From: an uncultured Actinomycetes bacterium
Lineage (GTDB): Bacteria > Actinomycetota > Acidimicrobiia > Acidimicrobiales > RAAP-2
Length of the DNA: 64,000 nucleotides
Assembly (NCBI GenBank): GCA_903825035.1
Contig: CAIJYV010000021.1
Coordinates: forward strand, 1 to 64,000
Reading direction: 5' to 3'
Position 1 is the stretch's first letter. Every line of letters starts with the position of its first letter. Under the pieces are notes generated by a model. It did not search any database and had not been told where the DNA came from. It was given only the letters and a program-made list of their open reading frames with translations. This document shows, one piece after another, positions 54,598 through 62,830 of the stretch. Both the position numbers and the translations under genes were made by a program.

Positions 54598-55310
54598 GAT
54601 TTTTCTAAATTACGTTGAATGTTCCGGCGAGCTGAATTTGCGGCAATCCCGAGGGAATGAAGTACGCCACCACCCAATGGACCAGTGCCGTTGTTGACGT
54701 GATACATCAAAATTTGTAATTCAATCGAGAAATCCACGTAGTGCACCGCACACCCCGGCGGCACAGAAATAACTTGTGGCGCAAAGTTAAGGAAGGCGCG
54801 AATTCCCTCCCCCGCCAAACGGTCAGCTACCGATTGGGCGGCGGCCGGTGGAACACAGAGAACCGCGACGGTGGCGGGAATGATTGAGCCGTTGAGGTCT
54901 TGGACAATGTGTCCGGCGACTTCAGTGCCAATTACGTTTGGATCTTTGTCGTAAACGGCCACAAGTTTCGCGCCGCGAGTGAGAAAATTGCTCGAGTTCA
55001 CGAGCGCACGTCCGAGATTTCCCACACCCACTACCACCACGTCATACTCACGATCATGTCCGAGGGCATCGGCGATTCGCTCTCGCAACACTGATACGTC
55101 ATAGCCCGAGCCACGCATGCCAAAAGAACCTAGAGCCGCGAGGTCCCGGCGAACGGTGGTGGGGGTAACTCCCGCGAGTTCACCGAGTTGAGTGGAGTCA
55201 ATCGAGAGTCGACCTCGTCTTTCCCAGCTTTCAGCGATTCGCTGGTAGACGGGAAGTCGCGAGATTGTGGGTTCGGAGAGCTGGCGTTTTATAAGGCGGG
55301 GGTTTGCCAT
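54594..55310 (-). CDS. rex: redox-sensing transcriptional repressor Rex
   Basis: 238 residues. An N-terminal winged helix ('QRIAESWERRGRLSIDSTQLGELAGVTPTTVRRDLAALGSFGMRGSGYDV') is followed by a Rossmann domain ('VVVVGVGNLGRALVNSSNFLTRGAKLVAVYDKDPNVIG') that senses the NADH/NAD+ ratio, and a C-terminal swapped helix. Rex typically represses respiratory and fermentative genes. Its direct coupling to hemC, and the nearby nuo operon, suggest but do not prove heme and complex I targets. TAGGAAA precedes the ATG. Confidence 0.95.
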   Translation of the reverse strand: MANPRLIKRQLSEPTISRLPVYQRIAESWERRGRLSIDSTQLGELAGVTPTTVRRDLAALGSFGMRGSGYDVSVLRERIADALGHDREYDVVVVGVGNLGRALVNSSNFLTRGAKLVAVYDKDPNVIGTEVAGHIVQDLNGSIIPATVAVLCVPPAAAQSVADRLAGEGIRAFLNFAPQVISVPPGCAVHYVDFSIELQILMYHVNNGTGPLGGGVLHSLGIAANSARRNIQRNLEKS

Positions 55311-55321
55311 CGACCGGTTTC

Positions 55322-56128
55322 CTAGCGACCTAATTGGCGACTGCGCTCGGCCGCCGAGGCCACCGCTTCAAGAAATGCTGCGCGCAAAGCGCGCTGTTCC
55401 AGCATGCGAATTCCAGCGGCGGTAACACCACCAGGTGAGGTCACGTTAAATCGAAGTTGCTCGGGGGACTCGCCGCTGTGTTTCAGTAACTGCCCCGCAC
55501 CCGCAAAGGTATCCACTACCAACGAGGTCGCGAGATCGCGTGTTAGACCTTGGTGAACGCCAGCTTCAATTAACGATTCCACGACCATATAGAGGTAGGC
55601 GGGCATGGCACCCGATAGGGCGCCGACGGTGTCTTGGTACCGCTCAGGAACACGAACCACCGTCCCCACCGCACCAAGGATTGACTCGGCCCACTCCAAG
55701 TCGGCCGCCACACAGTGCTCGCCACCGCTAATGGCACTGACACCCTCGCCGATTAAAACGGGCGTGTTGGGCATGGAGCGAATAACCGGAACAGAATTCT
55801 TAAAGGTCGCCTCGAGCCGCTGGGTAGACAGTCCCGCTACCACCGAAAGCAATCGACCGACACCCGCACTCGAAAGGTTTCGGGCGACCGCTTCAGCGTG
55901 ATCGGGCTTGACGCACAAGACCGCGCCAGTCTGTTCATTCACGTCATTCTTAGAGACTTGATCCAATACTTTCACGCCGGGAAAACGCTCTTCCAGCGCT
56001 TCACGCTTAGGCGAACTGGGCTGGACTATCGCGAGATCACTGGGCGAACACCAGTTGGCTTTGAGTAATCCGGCCACCAGGGCCGAACCCATGCGGCCCC
56101 CGCCAACGATTAATAGTTTGAACGCCAC
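55322..56128 (-). CDS. proC: pyrroline-5-carboxylate reductase
   Basis: 268 residues. Last step of proline synthesis. NADPH-binding 'LLIVGGGRMGSALVAGLLKANW', 'VIRSMPNTPVLIGEGVSAISGG', and C-terminal 'GAGQLLKHSGESPEQLRFNVTSPGGVTAAGIRMLEQRALRAAF'. 11 bp upstream of rex on the same strand. Confidence 0.95.
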   Translation of the reverse strand: MAFKLLIVGGGRMGSALVAGLLKANWCSPSDLAIVQPSSPKREALEERFPGVKVLDQVSKNDVNEQTGAVLCVKPDHAEAVARNLSSAGVGRLLSVVAGLSTQRLEATFKNSVPVIRSMPNTPVLIGEGVSAISGGEHCVAADLEWAESILGAVGTVVRVPERYQDTVGALSGAMPAYLYMVVESLIEAGVHQGLTRDLATSLVVDTFAGAGQLLKHSGESPEQLRFNVTSPGGVTAAGIRMLEQRALRAAFLEAVASAAERSRQLGR

Positions 56129-56158
56129 AACACAACGTTACAAGACCGTGAACTACCT

Positions 56159-57376
56159 CTAACAGCGGATTAGTCCGGTGGCCTCAAAACGGTGAACCAG
56201 GTCATCAATACTCTGGGCGGCAGCCTTCCACGAATATGACTTGGCGAAGAGCATTGCGGCATTGGACATGGCCGTCAGTGCTGGCGAGTCAAGAAGCTCC
56301 TCAACCGCGTCGGCCCAATCAGTGGGGTCTCGTGACTCTAAGAGCCGACCGGTCACTCGGTCTTCGACCAAGGTACTCAAGCCACCCACCTTGCTCGCGA
56401 CGACTGGGGTTCCCGACGCCGCACTCTCAAGGGCGACTAGCCCAAAACTTTCAGCTCGCGAAGGTACCAACGTGACGCTCGCGGCCCGCATCCAAGTGGA
56501 GAGCAACTGGTGGGACTGGGGAGCCACGAAGAGCACTCGAGATATCACACTCGCCTCGGTCACTCGTTGGCGCAGGCGATTGAGTGTTTCTCGTCCCCCG
56601 CTTCCCGATGGTCCGCCCACAATTGCCAAGGTGACATCTCGGCCGCGCTGGCGCATTTCGATCAAAGTTTCGAGGGCTAAATCAACACCCTTCAGTTCTT
56701 GGAGTCGCCCAATGTAGAGCAGCATGTCGGTATTCTCATTTAGCCCCAACGCTCGGCGAGCCTGGGGTTGATAACCCGGGGCGAAAAAGGCGTGCTCCAC
56801 TCCGAGCGGCACAATGTGAACGCGTTCTGAGTTGGCGTTGTAATGCTCGGTGAACTGTTCTGCTTCAATGTCGCAACTCGCCAGGACCGCATCGGCGCAG
56901 GCGAATATTCGCCCTTCTTCAATGCCTCGCTCATCGGATTCAGGTACGAAGGTGGCGGCCTTTACGCGCTCGAGCGTATGAAAGGTCATCACCAGTGGGA
57001 TGTTCAACTCGTGCTTGAGTTCATGCCCCGCGAGACCACTCATCCAGTAGTTGGCGTGAATGACGTCGGGCTGACCATCTTTGCGAAAGAGCGTGGCAAT
57101 CGCGCGGGTGAAGATTGGAATATTGGCGAGCAACTCCTCTCGCGAAATTTCGTGCGCTGGACCCGCCGTGACGTTGTGAACCCGAAAGCCCGGTTCAACG
57201 TGCACAACGTCGGGTTCACCAATGTCTGAGCGGCGGGTGTAGACATCAACTTCGTGACCGAGCCGTGCGAGAGCGGAAGAAAGTTCGCGAACGTAGACAT
57301 TCATGCCCCCACCGTCGCCAGTGCCAGGTTGAGCCAGAGGTGAGGTGTGATACGAAAGAACGGCGAGCCGGGTCAC
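56159..57376 (-). CDS. mshA: glycosyltransferase family 4, MshA-like
   Basis: 405 residues. GT-B fold. N-terminal 'LSYHTSPLAQPGTGDGGGMNVYVRELSSALARLGHEVDVYTRR' and 'HANYWMSGLAGHELKHELNIPLVMTFHTLERVKAATF' closely follow MshA, which joins GlcNAc to inositol-3-phosphate to begin mycothiol synthesis. The nucleotide-sugar site is 'PSRAESFGLVALESAASGTPVVASKVGGL'. Other retaining family-4 enzymes, such as sucrose-phosphate synthase relatives, are possible; mshB-D are not in the window. GTG start, 9 bp after sodX. Confidence 0.65.
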   Translation of the reverse strand: MTRLAVLSYHTSPLAQPGTGDGGGMNVYVRELSSALARLGHEVDVYTRRSDIGEPDVVHVEPGFRVHNVTAGPAHEISREELLANIPIFTRAIATLFRKDGQPDVIHANYWMSGLAGHELKHELNIPLVMTFHTLERVKAATFVPESDERGIEEGRIFACADAVLASCDIEAEQFTEHYNANSERVHIVPLGVEHAFFAPGYQPQARRALGLNENTDMLLYIGRLQELKGVDLALETLIEMRQRGRDVTLAIVGGPSGSGGRETLNRLRQRVTEASVISRVLFVAPQSHQLLSTWMRAASVTLVPSRAESFGLVALESAASGTPVVASKVGGLSTLVEDRVTGRLLESRDPTDWADAVEELLDSPALTAMSNAAMLFAKSYSWKAAAQSIDDLVHRFEATGLIRC

Positions 57377-57385
57377 GGCAAAAGC

Positions 57386-57730
57386 CTACCTGCGAGGTCG
57401 GGTTTTAGAGCGGGAGCCTTGCTTATTGGCCGACTTGGTCACCACGATGTAGGCCACATCTCGAGCAGGTACGTGCCCAAAGTCTCGAGAATCCGTCGAG
57501 GCCTGGGGATTATCCCCCCGGAGCTCTAACTGACGTCCGTAGCGAGCGACGCACCGCTTTAAGAGCCAGCGGTCGTATCCGCGGGGGTCTCGCACGACCA
57601 CCACATCGCCAGGACGGATCTTGCGCCACGGCTTAATGGCGGTGAGGCGTTGGCGCGGCCGGAAGGTCGGCCACATGGAATTCCCCTCAATTTGGACTCT
57701 GCGTACAAGGTGGTTTAGGAGTCGCCGCAC
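57386..57730 (-). CDS. sodX: nickel-type superoxide dismutase maturation protease (S26-like)
   Basis: 114 residues. Signal-peptidase-like fold without a membrane anchor. The catalytic Ser is in 'IEGNSMWPTFRPRQRL' and Lys in 'RWLLKRCVARYG', with the closing 'ELRGDNPQASTDSRDFGHVP'. It is divergently adjacent to sodN, as usual for the peptidase that removes the NiSOD propeptide. GTG start at 57730. Confidence 0.9.
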   Translation of the reverse strand: MRRLLNHLVRRVQIEGNSMWPTFRPRQRLTAIKPWRKIRPGDVVVVRDPRGYDRWLLKRCVARYGRQLELRGDNPQASTDSRDFGHVPARDVAYIVVTKSANKQGSRSKTRPRR

Positions 57731-57774
57731 GCTTTGAACGCTAGTTGAATTCGGTGACTAATCTCGAATACAGA

Positions 57775-57792
57775 GTTGGCAATACTGCCAAC
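57775..57792. promoter_or_regulatory. inverted-repeat operator candidate upstream of sodN
   Basis: GTTGGCA, four bases (atac), TGCCAAC: a perfect 7-bp inverted repeat ending 14 bases before the sodN ATG, in the sodX/sodN divergent gap. A nickel-responsive Nur-type or other repressor site would fit, but the sequence is not an obvious Nur box. It could also fold as a leader hairpin next to the AAAGG ribosome site. Confidence 0.5.
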
Positions 57793-57806
57793 CAGAAAGG
57801 CGACCC

Positions 57807-58223
57807 ATGTCACTTCGTTCACGCGCACTTGAGCTGTTCGACGCTCTTAACGCACCACTTACTGTCAGCGCACACTGCGACCTCCCCTGCGGTGTGTACG
57901 ACCCCGCCCAGGCTCGCCTGGAAGCTGAGTCCGTTAAGGCTTGCATGGTTAAGTACAACGCATCTGATGACGCTGACTTCAAGGTTCGCGCAACCCTGAT
58001 CAAAGAAGAGCGTTGCGAGATGGTCAAGCACCACCTCTGGGTTCTGTGGACCGACTACTTCAAGGTCGACCACCTGAAGCAGTTCCCCAACTTGCACGAC
58101 CTGTTCTGGATGGCTACCAAGTCAGCGGGAGACGCTAAGAAGACGAACGACCCAGTGGTCGCGGACCGTCTGCTGAGCGAAATCGACGCCATCGGAGAAC
58201 TCTTCTGGGCGACCAAGAAGTAA
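57807..58223 (+). CDS. sodN: nickel-containing superoxide dismutase
   Basis: 138 residues: a 22-residue propeptide ('MSLRSRALELFDALNAPLTVSA') then the mature N-terminus 'HCDLPCGVYDP', the nickel hook in which His1, Cys2 and Cys6 bind Ni after cleavage by SodX. The remaining four-helix bundle includes 'EERCEMVKHHLWVLWTDYFK'. Cytoplasmic removal of superoxide; iron-independent, which suits iron-poor waters. AAAGG ribosome site. A strong terminator follows. Confidence 0.97.
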   Translation: MSLRSRALELFDALNAPLTVSAHCDLPCGVYDPAQARLEAESVKACMVKYNASDDADFKVRATLIKEERCEMVKHHLWVLWTDYFKVDHLKQFPNLHDLFWMATKSAGDAKKTNDPVVADRLLSEIDAIGELFWATKK

Positions 58224-58240
58224 GCAATTTCTAAATCAAA

Positions 58241-58279
58241 GAAACCCCCTCGCACGCAGGTGCGAGGGGGTTTCTTTTT
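58241..58279 (+). terminator. Rho-independent terminator of sodN
   Basis: GAAACCCCCTCGCAC, loop GCAG, GTGCGAGGGGGTTTC: a perfect 15-bp stem with a four-base loop followed by TTTTT, 17 bp after the sodN stop. It may also serve the convergent zinc-finger gene in the other direction, although that side has a weaker T-run. Confidence 0.95.
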
Positions 58280-58288
58280 AAAGTTCTT

Positions 58289-58477
58289 CTACAGCAGCTC
58301 GGGGTGGGCCGCGCAGTTAGCCACGGTGGGATTCTCGGTAAGAGCCGAGGCTTCGATTTCTGCGCCGCAAACTTGGCACTTGCGGTAACTGCCCGATTGC
58401 AGACGGTCCAGTGCTCGCTCCACCTTGCCCAGGGTTGCTTCAATGGCGTTTACGGACTCGTTGGTGAACTCGGTCAT
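58289..58477 (-). CDS. small TraR/DksA-type zinc-finger protein
   Basis: 62 residues from ATG at 58477 (MTEFTNESVNAIEATLGK); a TTG at 58504 gives the 71-aa track version. A short helix ('IEATLGKVERALDRLQSG') and 'SYRKCQVCGAEIEASALTENPTVANCAAH' form the Cys-x2-Cys...Cys-x2-His pattern of the DksA/TraR C-terminal zinc finger, with the first half of the coiled coil shortened. Possibly an RNA-polymerase-binding modulator; unproven. Convergent with sodN. Confidence 0.7.
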   Translation of the reverse strand: MTEFTNESVNAIEATLGKVERALDRLQSGSYRKCQVCGAEIEASALTENPTVANCAAHPELL

Positions 58478-58564
58478 GGTGAAGAATCTACTCGCCGATA
58501 GCAACTAAGCCACCTGTATTAGGATGGTCTACCGGTTGAGCGCCCTTGGCGCAGGACAGGTTTA

Positions 58565-58637
58565 GGGCTGCTAGCTCATCAGGTAGAGCAGGGGACTTTT
58601 AATCCCAAGGTGCCGGGATCGAGACCCGGGCGGCCCA
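58565..58637 (+). tRNA. tRNA-Lys (anticodon TTT)
   Basis: 73 nt folding as a full cloverleaf: acceptor GGGCTGC/GCGGCCC (one G-U), D-stem GCTC/GAGC, anticodon stem around loop CTTTTAA giving anticodon TTT, T-stem CCGGG/CCCGG with loop ATCGAGA, discriminator A. CCA is not encoded. A run of T follows the 3' end. Confidence 0.95.
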
Positions 58638-58672
58638 CTTTTTTGTATCCCCCATTACAGTGGAGCGCACTT

Positions 58673-59638
58673 ATGTCAAACGCCACTACCACTACTAATT
58701 CTTTTTGGAAGCCAACTTCGTCAAAGGGTTTCGTGTTCGTACTTCTCGGAGCGACCCTCTGGGGTACTGACGCAATCTTCCGTAAGGGGCTAGCGAGCAC
58801 CGTTCCCACCTCGGTGGTGGTGTGGGTTGAGCAATTAATTCCACTTCTCTGCTTACTGCCCTACGCCCTTCGCGGTGTCCGTCGTGCTCTCGCAACGTTC
58901 AACGCGAAGGACTGGATTTTTCTCGTCATGATCGGTTGTGGCGCATCCACAATCGCCACCTACTTGTACACCCGCGCCTTCACCTACGGCATCTACACCA
59001 CCCCGGTGTTGCTACAACAGGTTCAGCCACTCTTCGCAATTGTTGGAGCACGAGTACTGCTACGTGAGCGCCTGCACCCACGATTCGGCCTCTTCGTAGT
59101 CGCCGCACTTGTTGGCTCGTACTTCATCGCCTTCGCTCAACCTTCGGCCCCTTCATTCCACTTGCTCGCCCCCGCACTCTTGACCTTGAGCGCCGCTGGT
59201 ATCTGGGGTCTGGGCACTGTCTTCGGTCGTTCACTCGGTGCAAAAGTTCCCTTCAACGAGCTGACCGCATTACGTGTTCTGTTCGGACTTTTCGCCGCAA
59301 CGATCCTCGTCGCGATTCAGCACGACTTTGGTTTCCTCGCCCACCTCTCGGGAAGTTCAAGTCGCGCCCTGTTGTTGATGTCGCTCTTCCCCGGACTCTT
59401 CGCCCTCTTGCTGTACTACACCGGTCTGCGCGCTACTCCCGCATCAGTCGCCACCTTGGCGGAGTTGGCCTTTCCGATCACTGCGCTGCTCGTTAACTAC
59501 TTTGACTTCAACATCAACCTGTCGAACTGGCAATGGATGGGCGTGGCAATTCTGATTGGCACCATTACAACTATGGGTCTAAACCGACACGACGACTCTC
59601 TGGCCGGTGTTGACATTGATCTAGCGGCGGCTCGCTAG
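58673..59638 (+). CDS. EamA/DMT-family transporter
   Basis: 321 residues from ATG at 58673, with GGAG eight bases upstream; the longer track start runs into the tRNA. Ten membrane helices as two EamA repeats: 'FVFVLLGATLWGTDAIFRKGLAST' and 'LTLSAAGIWGLGTVFGRSLGAKVPFNELTALRVLFGL', with 'PVLLQQVQPLFAIVGARVLLRERL' and 'LAELAFPITALLVNYF'. Exporter or permease for small metabolites; substrate unknown. Convergent with the repeat protein that follows. Confidence 0.9.
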   Translation: MSNATTTTNSFWKPTSSKGFVFVLLGATLWGTDAIFRKGLASTVPTSVVVWVEQLIPLLCLLPYALRGVRRALATFNAKDWIFLVMIGCGASTIATYLYTRAFTYGIYTTPVLLQQVQPLFAIVGARVLLRERLHPRFGLFVVAALVGSYFIAFAQPSAPSFHLLAPALLTLSAAGIWGLGTVFGRSLGAKVPFNELTALRVLFGLFAATILVAIQHDFGFLAHLSGSSSRALLLMSLFPGLFALLLYYTGLRATPASVATLAELAFPITALLVNYFDFNINLSNWQWMGVAILIGTITTMGLNRHDDSLAGVDIDLAAAR

Positions 59639-59658
59639 CTCGACCCTCGACGGCAGGG

Positions 59659-61695
59659 CTAGATAGCCCAGAGGCCACCTGAGTTCATTGCCCAGAGCTG
59701 GCCGTTAGCCCAACAACTCGCCACGTACTCAGACCCCTGAGTGCCGCCTCTAATCGAAGTGATTCGGTTGGCAATTACGTGAGAGCCCAGGATTGACCCA
59801 GTTTTGGCGGCAACAACGAAGAGTAAGCCCGCGCTACCCCCTTGCCAAATCCCGGTTCCGGCGACGAAGAGGTCCCCTCGCGGATCCACTGAAAGTGATG
59901 TGGCTTCAAAGGTTTGCGTGCGGAATGCCGAGAGTACGTTCAGCGTGGTAACTGTTCGACCTGGTACGTACTGACCAAAAATTCTTGTCGCTTTGGGGGC
60001 GAGCACCGAGACGATGTTGGTTGCATCTGTTGACTTTAGGAAAAAGAGGTTACCCCGGGAATCGAATTTCATACTCTCGTTGTTAAAAGGAACACTGGTG
60101 AGCAAGTTAATTTGAGTCTCGACATTCGCCTGCACGCTTTGACCAAAGAATGTTCCAGACTTGGCGGGAACAACGAAGGCTCCTGGTATGGATTGGGTTC
60201 CCAGCACGAGGTTTCCACTGGCGTCGAAGGCCATCGTGTCTACAGCGCCAAAAGATGTAATCGCGTTCAGCGAAGTTAGGGAGTTGGCACTTATCGTTTG
60301 ACCAAAAATTCTTTGAGTACTTCGAGCGAGGACTCGTACCGCGCCAACCGGCTCTTGTCCGATGTAGAGGTTCCCCTTGTGATCGAACGCCAAGGATGAA
60401 GGTTCAACCAACCCCGAAGCAGCGTGCACTACCGAAACAACTCCCGCTCGGACTTTTTGACCGAACAAAGTCGAGGTCACCTTAGGTAAAACGAGAACTT
60501 GGTTGGTTCCGGGCGAATTAAAGAATGCATTGCCCTTGGCGTCGACTGCGACATTGTCACCCGTTGTTCCGTTCGAAAAATTAAGCGGAGTGTTCTTCGG
60601 AAAAGTGAAAAGTTGACCCATGATTACCGTCGAACCATCAATATTCCCGCTCGCCACTGGGATTACTCCCAATTGATTGGTACTCACCACAAAAACATTC
60701 CCGTGAGCATCGAGATTCAGGCCCAGAAATTGGGTCGGGCCTTGCCCGACCACCACCTGAGATTCCACTCCTGGAGTCACCGAGCTACCGAATACAGAGG
60801 TTGTCGTTGACCCAGGAATAACGCTCACCTCGGCCACGGAACTGTGGGTGAAGAAGAGGTCGCCATTCGCATTGACTGAAAGGTCGAAGCAACTATCGCC
60901 ACTGGCAAATACGGCAGCGGTCAGAGTGACTTGCGCGCCACTAGTGATTGATTGTCCAAAGAGGTTCGTCGTAACTGGAGCAATGACCGCAATGCCGGCC
61001 GATCCTCCTAGGAATAAATTGCCAGCAGCGTCCACCGCGATCGAAGATGCGTCCGGCAAATTTGCCGTCACGGGCAGGAAGGTTGTTTGATTAGCTGGAG
61101 AGAACTGACCCAAGTAGGTGTCGGTGGTGGCGGGGATGACAGCTACGTCGCTCAACGCATTGCTCACGACATAGAGCTCCCCACGACTCCCAAAAGCCAG
61201 ACCCATCGGCGAAATAATTCCGTGCGCGGCGCTCAGGGTTGCCGAGCGATTTGCTACGAAACGCTGTCCAAAGATTGTGCGGTTCGCCCTAGTAATAACC
61301 GTGATCGAATCGGCGTAACCTGCGTTGCTTACGAAGAGGTCGCCGTGCGAGTCGACGGTAACCGAAGCGGCTAGATCGAGCCCCATGATGGCAAGTACGG
61401 GAGCGATTCTGCCTCGGACTACGTGTTGTCCGAATAGCTGACCAGTGGATGCGGGCAGCACGTAAACCAAATTGGTTACTGGTGATACGGAAAAGGCGTT
61501 ACCTTGAGCATCGACTGCGACTCCGGCCATAAAGGTAGGGGTGGCTGCGAGTTTTTGGTTTAAGGCGCGGGGTGGTGTCGCGTTTGCGCTGATTGGAAGC
61601 ACGACCGCCAGCGTCGCAATAACGAGACACAAAAATAGCGTCCTGCGAATCGAATTCCAAGTGCCAAGAGTGTCAGTTTTACGTGAAAGATTCAT
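59659..61695 (-). CDS. secreted propeller-like protein with 11 'FGQ' repeats
   Basis: 678 residues with a membrane/signal segment (~19-39). The rest is about eleven repeats of 51-56 residues. Each has an NHL-like strand pair ('IAVDAAGNLFLG', 'VTVDSHGDLFVS', 'LAFDHKGNLYIG') followed by 'xxVxPxxTxxxFGQxVxxG' (LFGQHV, IFGQRF, YLGQFS, LFGQSI, VFGSSV, LFGQKV, IFGQTI, FFGQSV, IFGQYV, ILGSHV; one copy is eroded to DGSTVI). This points to one or two beta-propellers on the cell surface. No catalytic motif seen. Function unknown; ligand binding or adhesion is a guess. Confidence 0.75.
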   Translation of the reverse strand: MNLSRKTDTLGTWNSIRRTLFLCLVIATLAVVLPISANATPPRALNQKLAATPTFMAGVAVDAQGNAFSVSPVTNLVYVLPASTGQLFGQHVVRGRIAPVLAIMGLDLAASVTVDSHGDLFVSNAGYADSITVITRANRTIFGQRFVANRSATLSAAHGIISPMGLAFGSRGELYVVSNALSDVAVIPATTDTYLGQFSPANQTTFLPVTANLPDASSIAVDAAGNLFLGGSAGIAVIAPVTTNLFGQSITSGAQVTLTAAVFASGDSCFDLSVNANGDLFFTHSSVAEVSVIPGSTTTSVFGSSVTPGVESQVVVGQGPTQFLGLNLDAHGNVFVVSTNQLGVIPVASGNIDGSTVIMGQLFTFPKNTPLNFSNGTTGDNVAVDAKGNAFFNSPGTNQVLVLPKVTSTLFGQKVRAGVVSVVHAASGLVEPSSLAFDHKGNLYIGQEPVGAVRVLARSTQRIFGQTISANSLTSLNAITSFGAVDTMAFDASGNLVLGTQSIPGAFVVPAKSGTFFGQSVQANVETQINLLTSVPFNNESMKFDSRGNLFFLKSTDATNIVSVLAPKATRIFGQYVPGRTVTTLNVLSAFRTQTFEATSLSVDPRGDLFVAGTGIWQGGSAGLLFVVAAKTGSILGSHVIANRITSIRGGTQGSEYVASCWANGQLWAMNSGGLWAI

Positions 61696-61940
61696 ACCCC
61701 ACCCTAACCCTTAGCGAATTACTGCTGAATCTGGTCACTGGCACCGAGCATCATGAGCGAGTTCTAAAACTGTTCTTCGACTGTCTCGAAGGAAGAAGGG
61801 CACCCATTCGGTTTGGCGAAAATTGATTCCCGAAACATCCTTGAGACATGTTGTCGTCAGTCCCCTGGTTCGGTGCCTTTCGAAATAATTGTTTAAAGCA
61901 CTCTTGATTTTTGCCCTCATCTCCTACGCAGGGTATTTAC
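61696..61940. other. intergenic region without a supported gene
   Basis: 245 bp between the divergent repeat-protein gene and the dienelactone hydrolase locus. It must hold promoters for both directions. The 61-aa minus ORF here has no ribosome site or recognisable family, and I see no tRNA or strong hairpin. An imperfect AACAT-N9-ATGTT repeat near 61837 is too weak to call. Confidence 0.4.
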
Positions 61941-62069
61941 GTGACAGACAAGGTAACGGATGGTGCAACCAACCCATCGCCCTACTCTCGAAAATTGCCA
62001 GCCCGAGTTGCCGGGCACCGATGCCCTCGAGCCCGTAATCTGATTCAAGAACCAAGGAGAGCGAAATGA
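61941..62069 (+). CDS. possible 42-codon leader ORF overlapping the dienelactone hydrolase start
   Basis: GTG-initiated ORF of 42 codons ('VTDKVTDGATNPSPYSRKLP', then Arg-rich) whose TGA overlaps the next ATG as ATGA. It is too short for the ORF track. AGGG lies ten bases upstream of the GTG. It could be a translated leader or chance. No family recognised. Confidence 0.25.
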   Translation: MTDKVTDGATNPSPYSRKLPARVAGHRCPRARNLIQEPRRAK

Positions 62070-62830
62070 CCCACAACCTCAAAGCCGAAACTATCTCGTT
62101 CGCTGGGCACGAAGGCGACGAGATCGAGGGGTATCTCGCGGTACCAACTGACAGCGCGAGCCACGGTTCCGTCGTCGTCATTCACCACCTGCCGGGTTAT
62201 GACGAATCAACGAAAGAGATCGCACGCCGATTTGCCGCCAACGGATACGCCGCCCTTATGCCCAATCTCTATCACCGTCTCGCCCCAGGAGCGTCAGCAG
62301 ATGATGCGGCGGCCATCGCACGAAACGCCGGCGGAATCAGTGACGAGCAACTCGTCGGTGACGCACAAGGTGCAATGCACTACTTGCAAGCACTGGCTAC
62401 CTCAAATGGCAAGGTTGCTTCAATTGGCTTTTGTTCCGGAGGCCGGCAGTCGTTCTTGGCGGGTTGTCGACTCCCCCTGGATGCAGTTATTGACTGCTAC
62501 GGCGCCTTCGTGTCTACCGATTCAACTCCGGAATTTCCGTTAGCGGTGAAGGGCCTACTCGGTGAAATCCATGGGTTAACCGGTCAAGTACTCGGACTGT
62601 TCGGTGCCGAAGACCAATATCCATCGCCCGAGCAAAACAACGATCTCACCGTGGCGTTGAGCGCTGCGCACAAGCCCCATGAGTTCCACACCTTCGAAGG
62701 AGCCGGCCACGCGTTCTTCAACGTGGATCGCCCCTCCTACCGACCAGAGTCGGCCGTGGAGGGCTGGAAGATCATTATGAAGTTTTTGAGCAAGACCATC
62801 GGAGATCACCATGTGCACCTACCAAACTGA
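62066..62830 (+). CDS. dienelactone hydrolase family protein
   Basis: 254 residues. Alpha/beta hydrolase with the Cys-Asp-His triad of the family: nucleophile in 'IGFCSGGRQS', acid in 'LFGAEDQYPSPE', His in 'GAGHAFFNVDRPSY'. The N-terminus has 'GDEIEGYLAVP' and 'VVVIHHLPGYDE'. Hydrolyses lactones or esters in aromatic degradation or related pathways; the substrate is unknown. A strong AAGGAGAG ribosome site precedes the ATG. Overlaps the next gene by 20 bp. Confidence 0.9.
   Translation: MTHNLKAETISFAGHEGDEIEGYLAVPTDSASHGSVVVIHHLPGYDESTKEIARRFAANGYAALMPNLYHRLAPGASADDAAAIARNAGGISDEQLVGDAQGAMHYLQALATSNGKVASIGFCSGGRQSFLAGCRLPLDAVIDCYGAFVSTDSTPEFPLAVKGLLGEIHGLTGQVLGLFGAEDQYPSPEQNNDLTVALSAAHKPHEFHTFEGAGHAFFNVDRPSYRPESAVEGWKIIMKFLSKTIGDHHVHLPN

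Noticed and set aside
59656-59669. GGGCTA-GA-TAGCCC palindrome at the convergent EamA / repeat-protein junction
   Set aside because: A two-base loop cannot form a normal hairpin and no T-run follows; not called a terminator.
61735-61920. 61-aa minus-strand ORF
   Set aside because: No ribosome site, no recognisable motif, and composition typical of chance ORFs.
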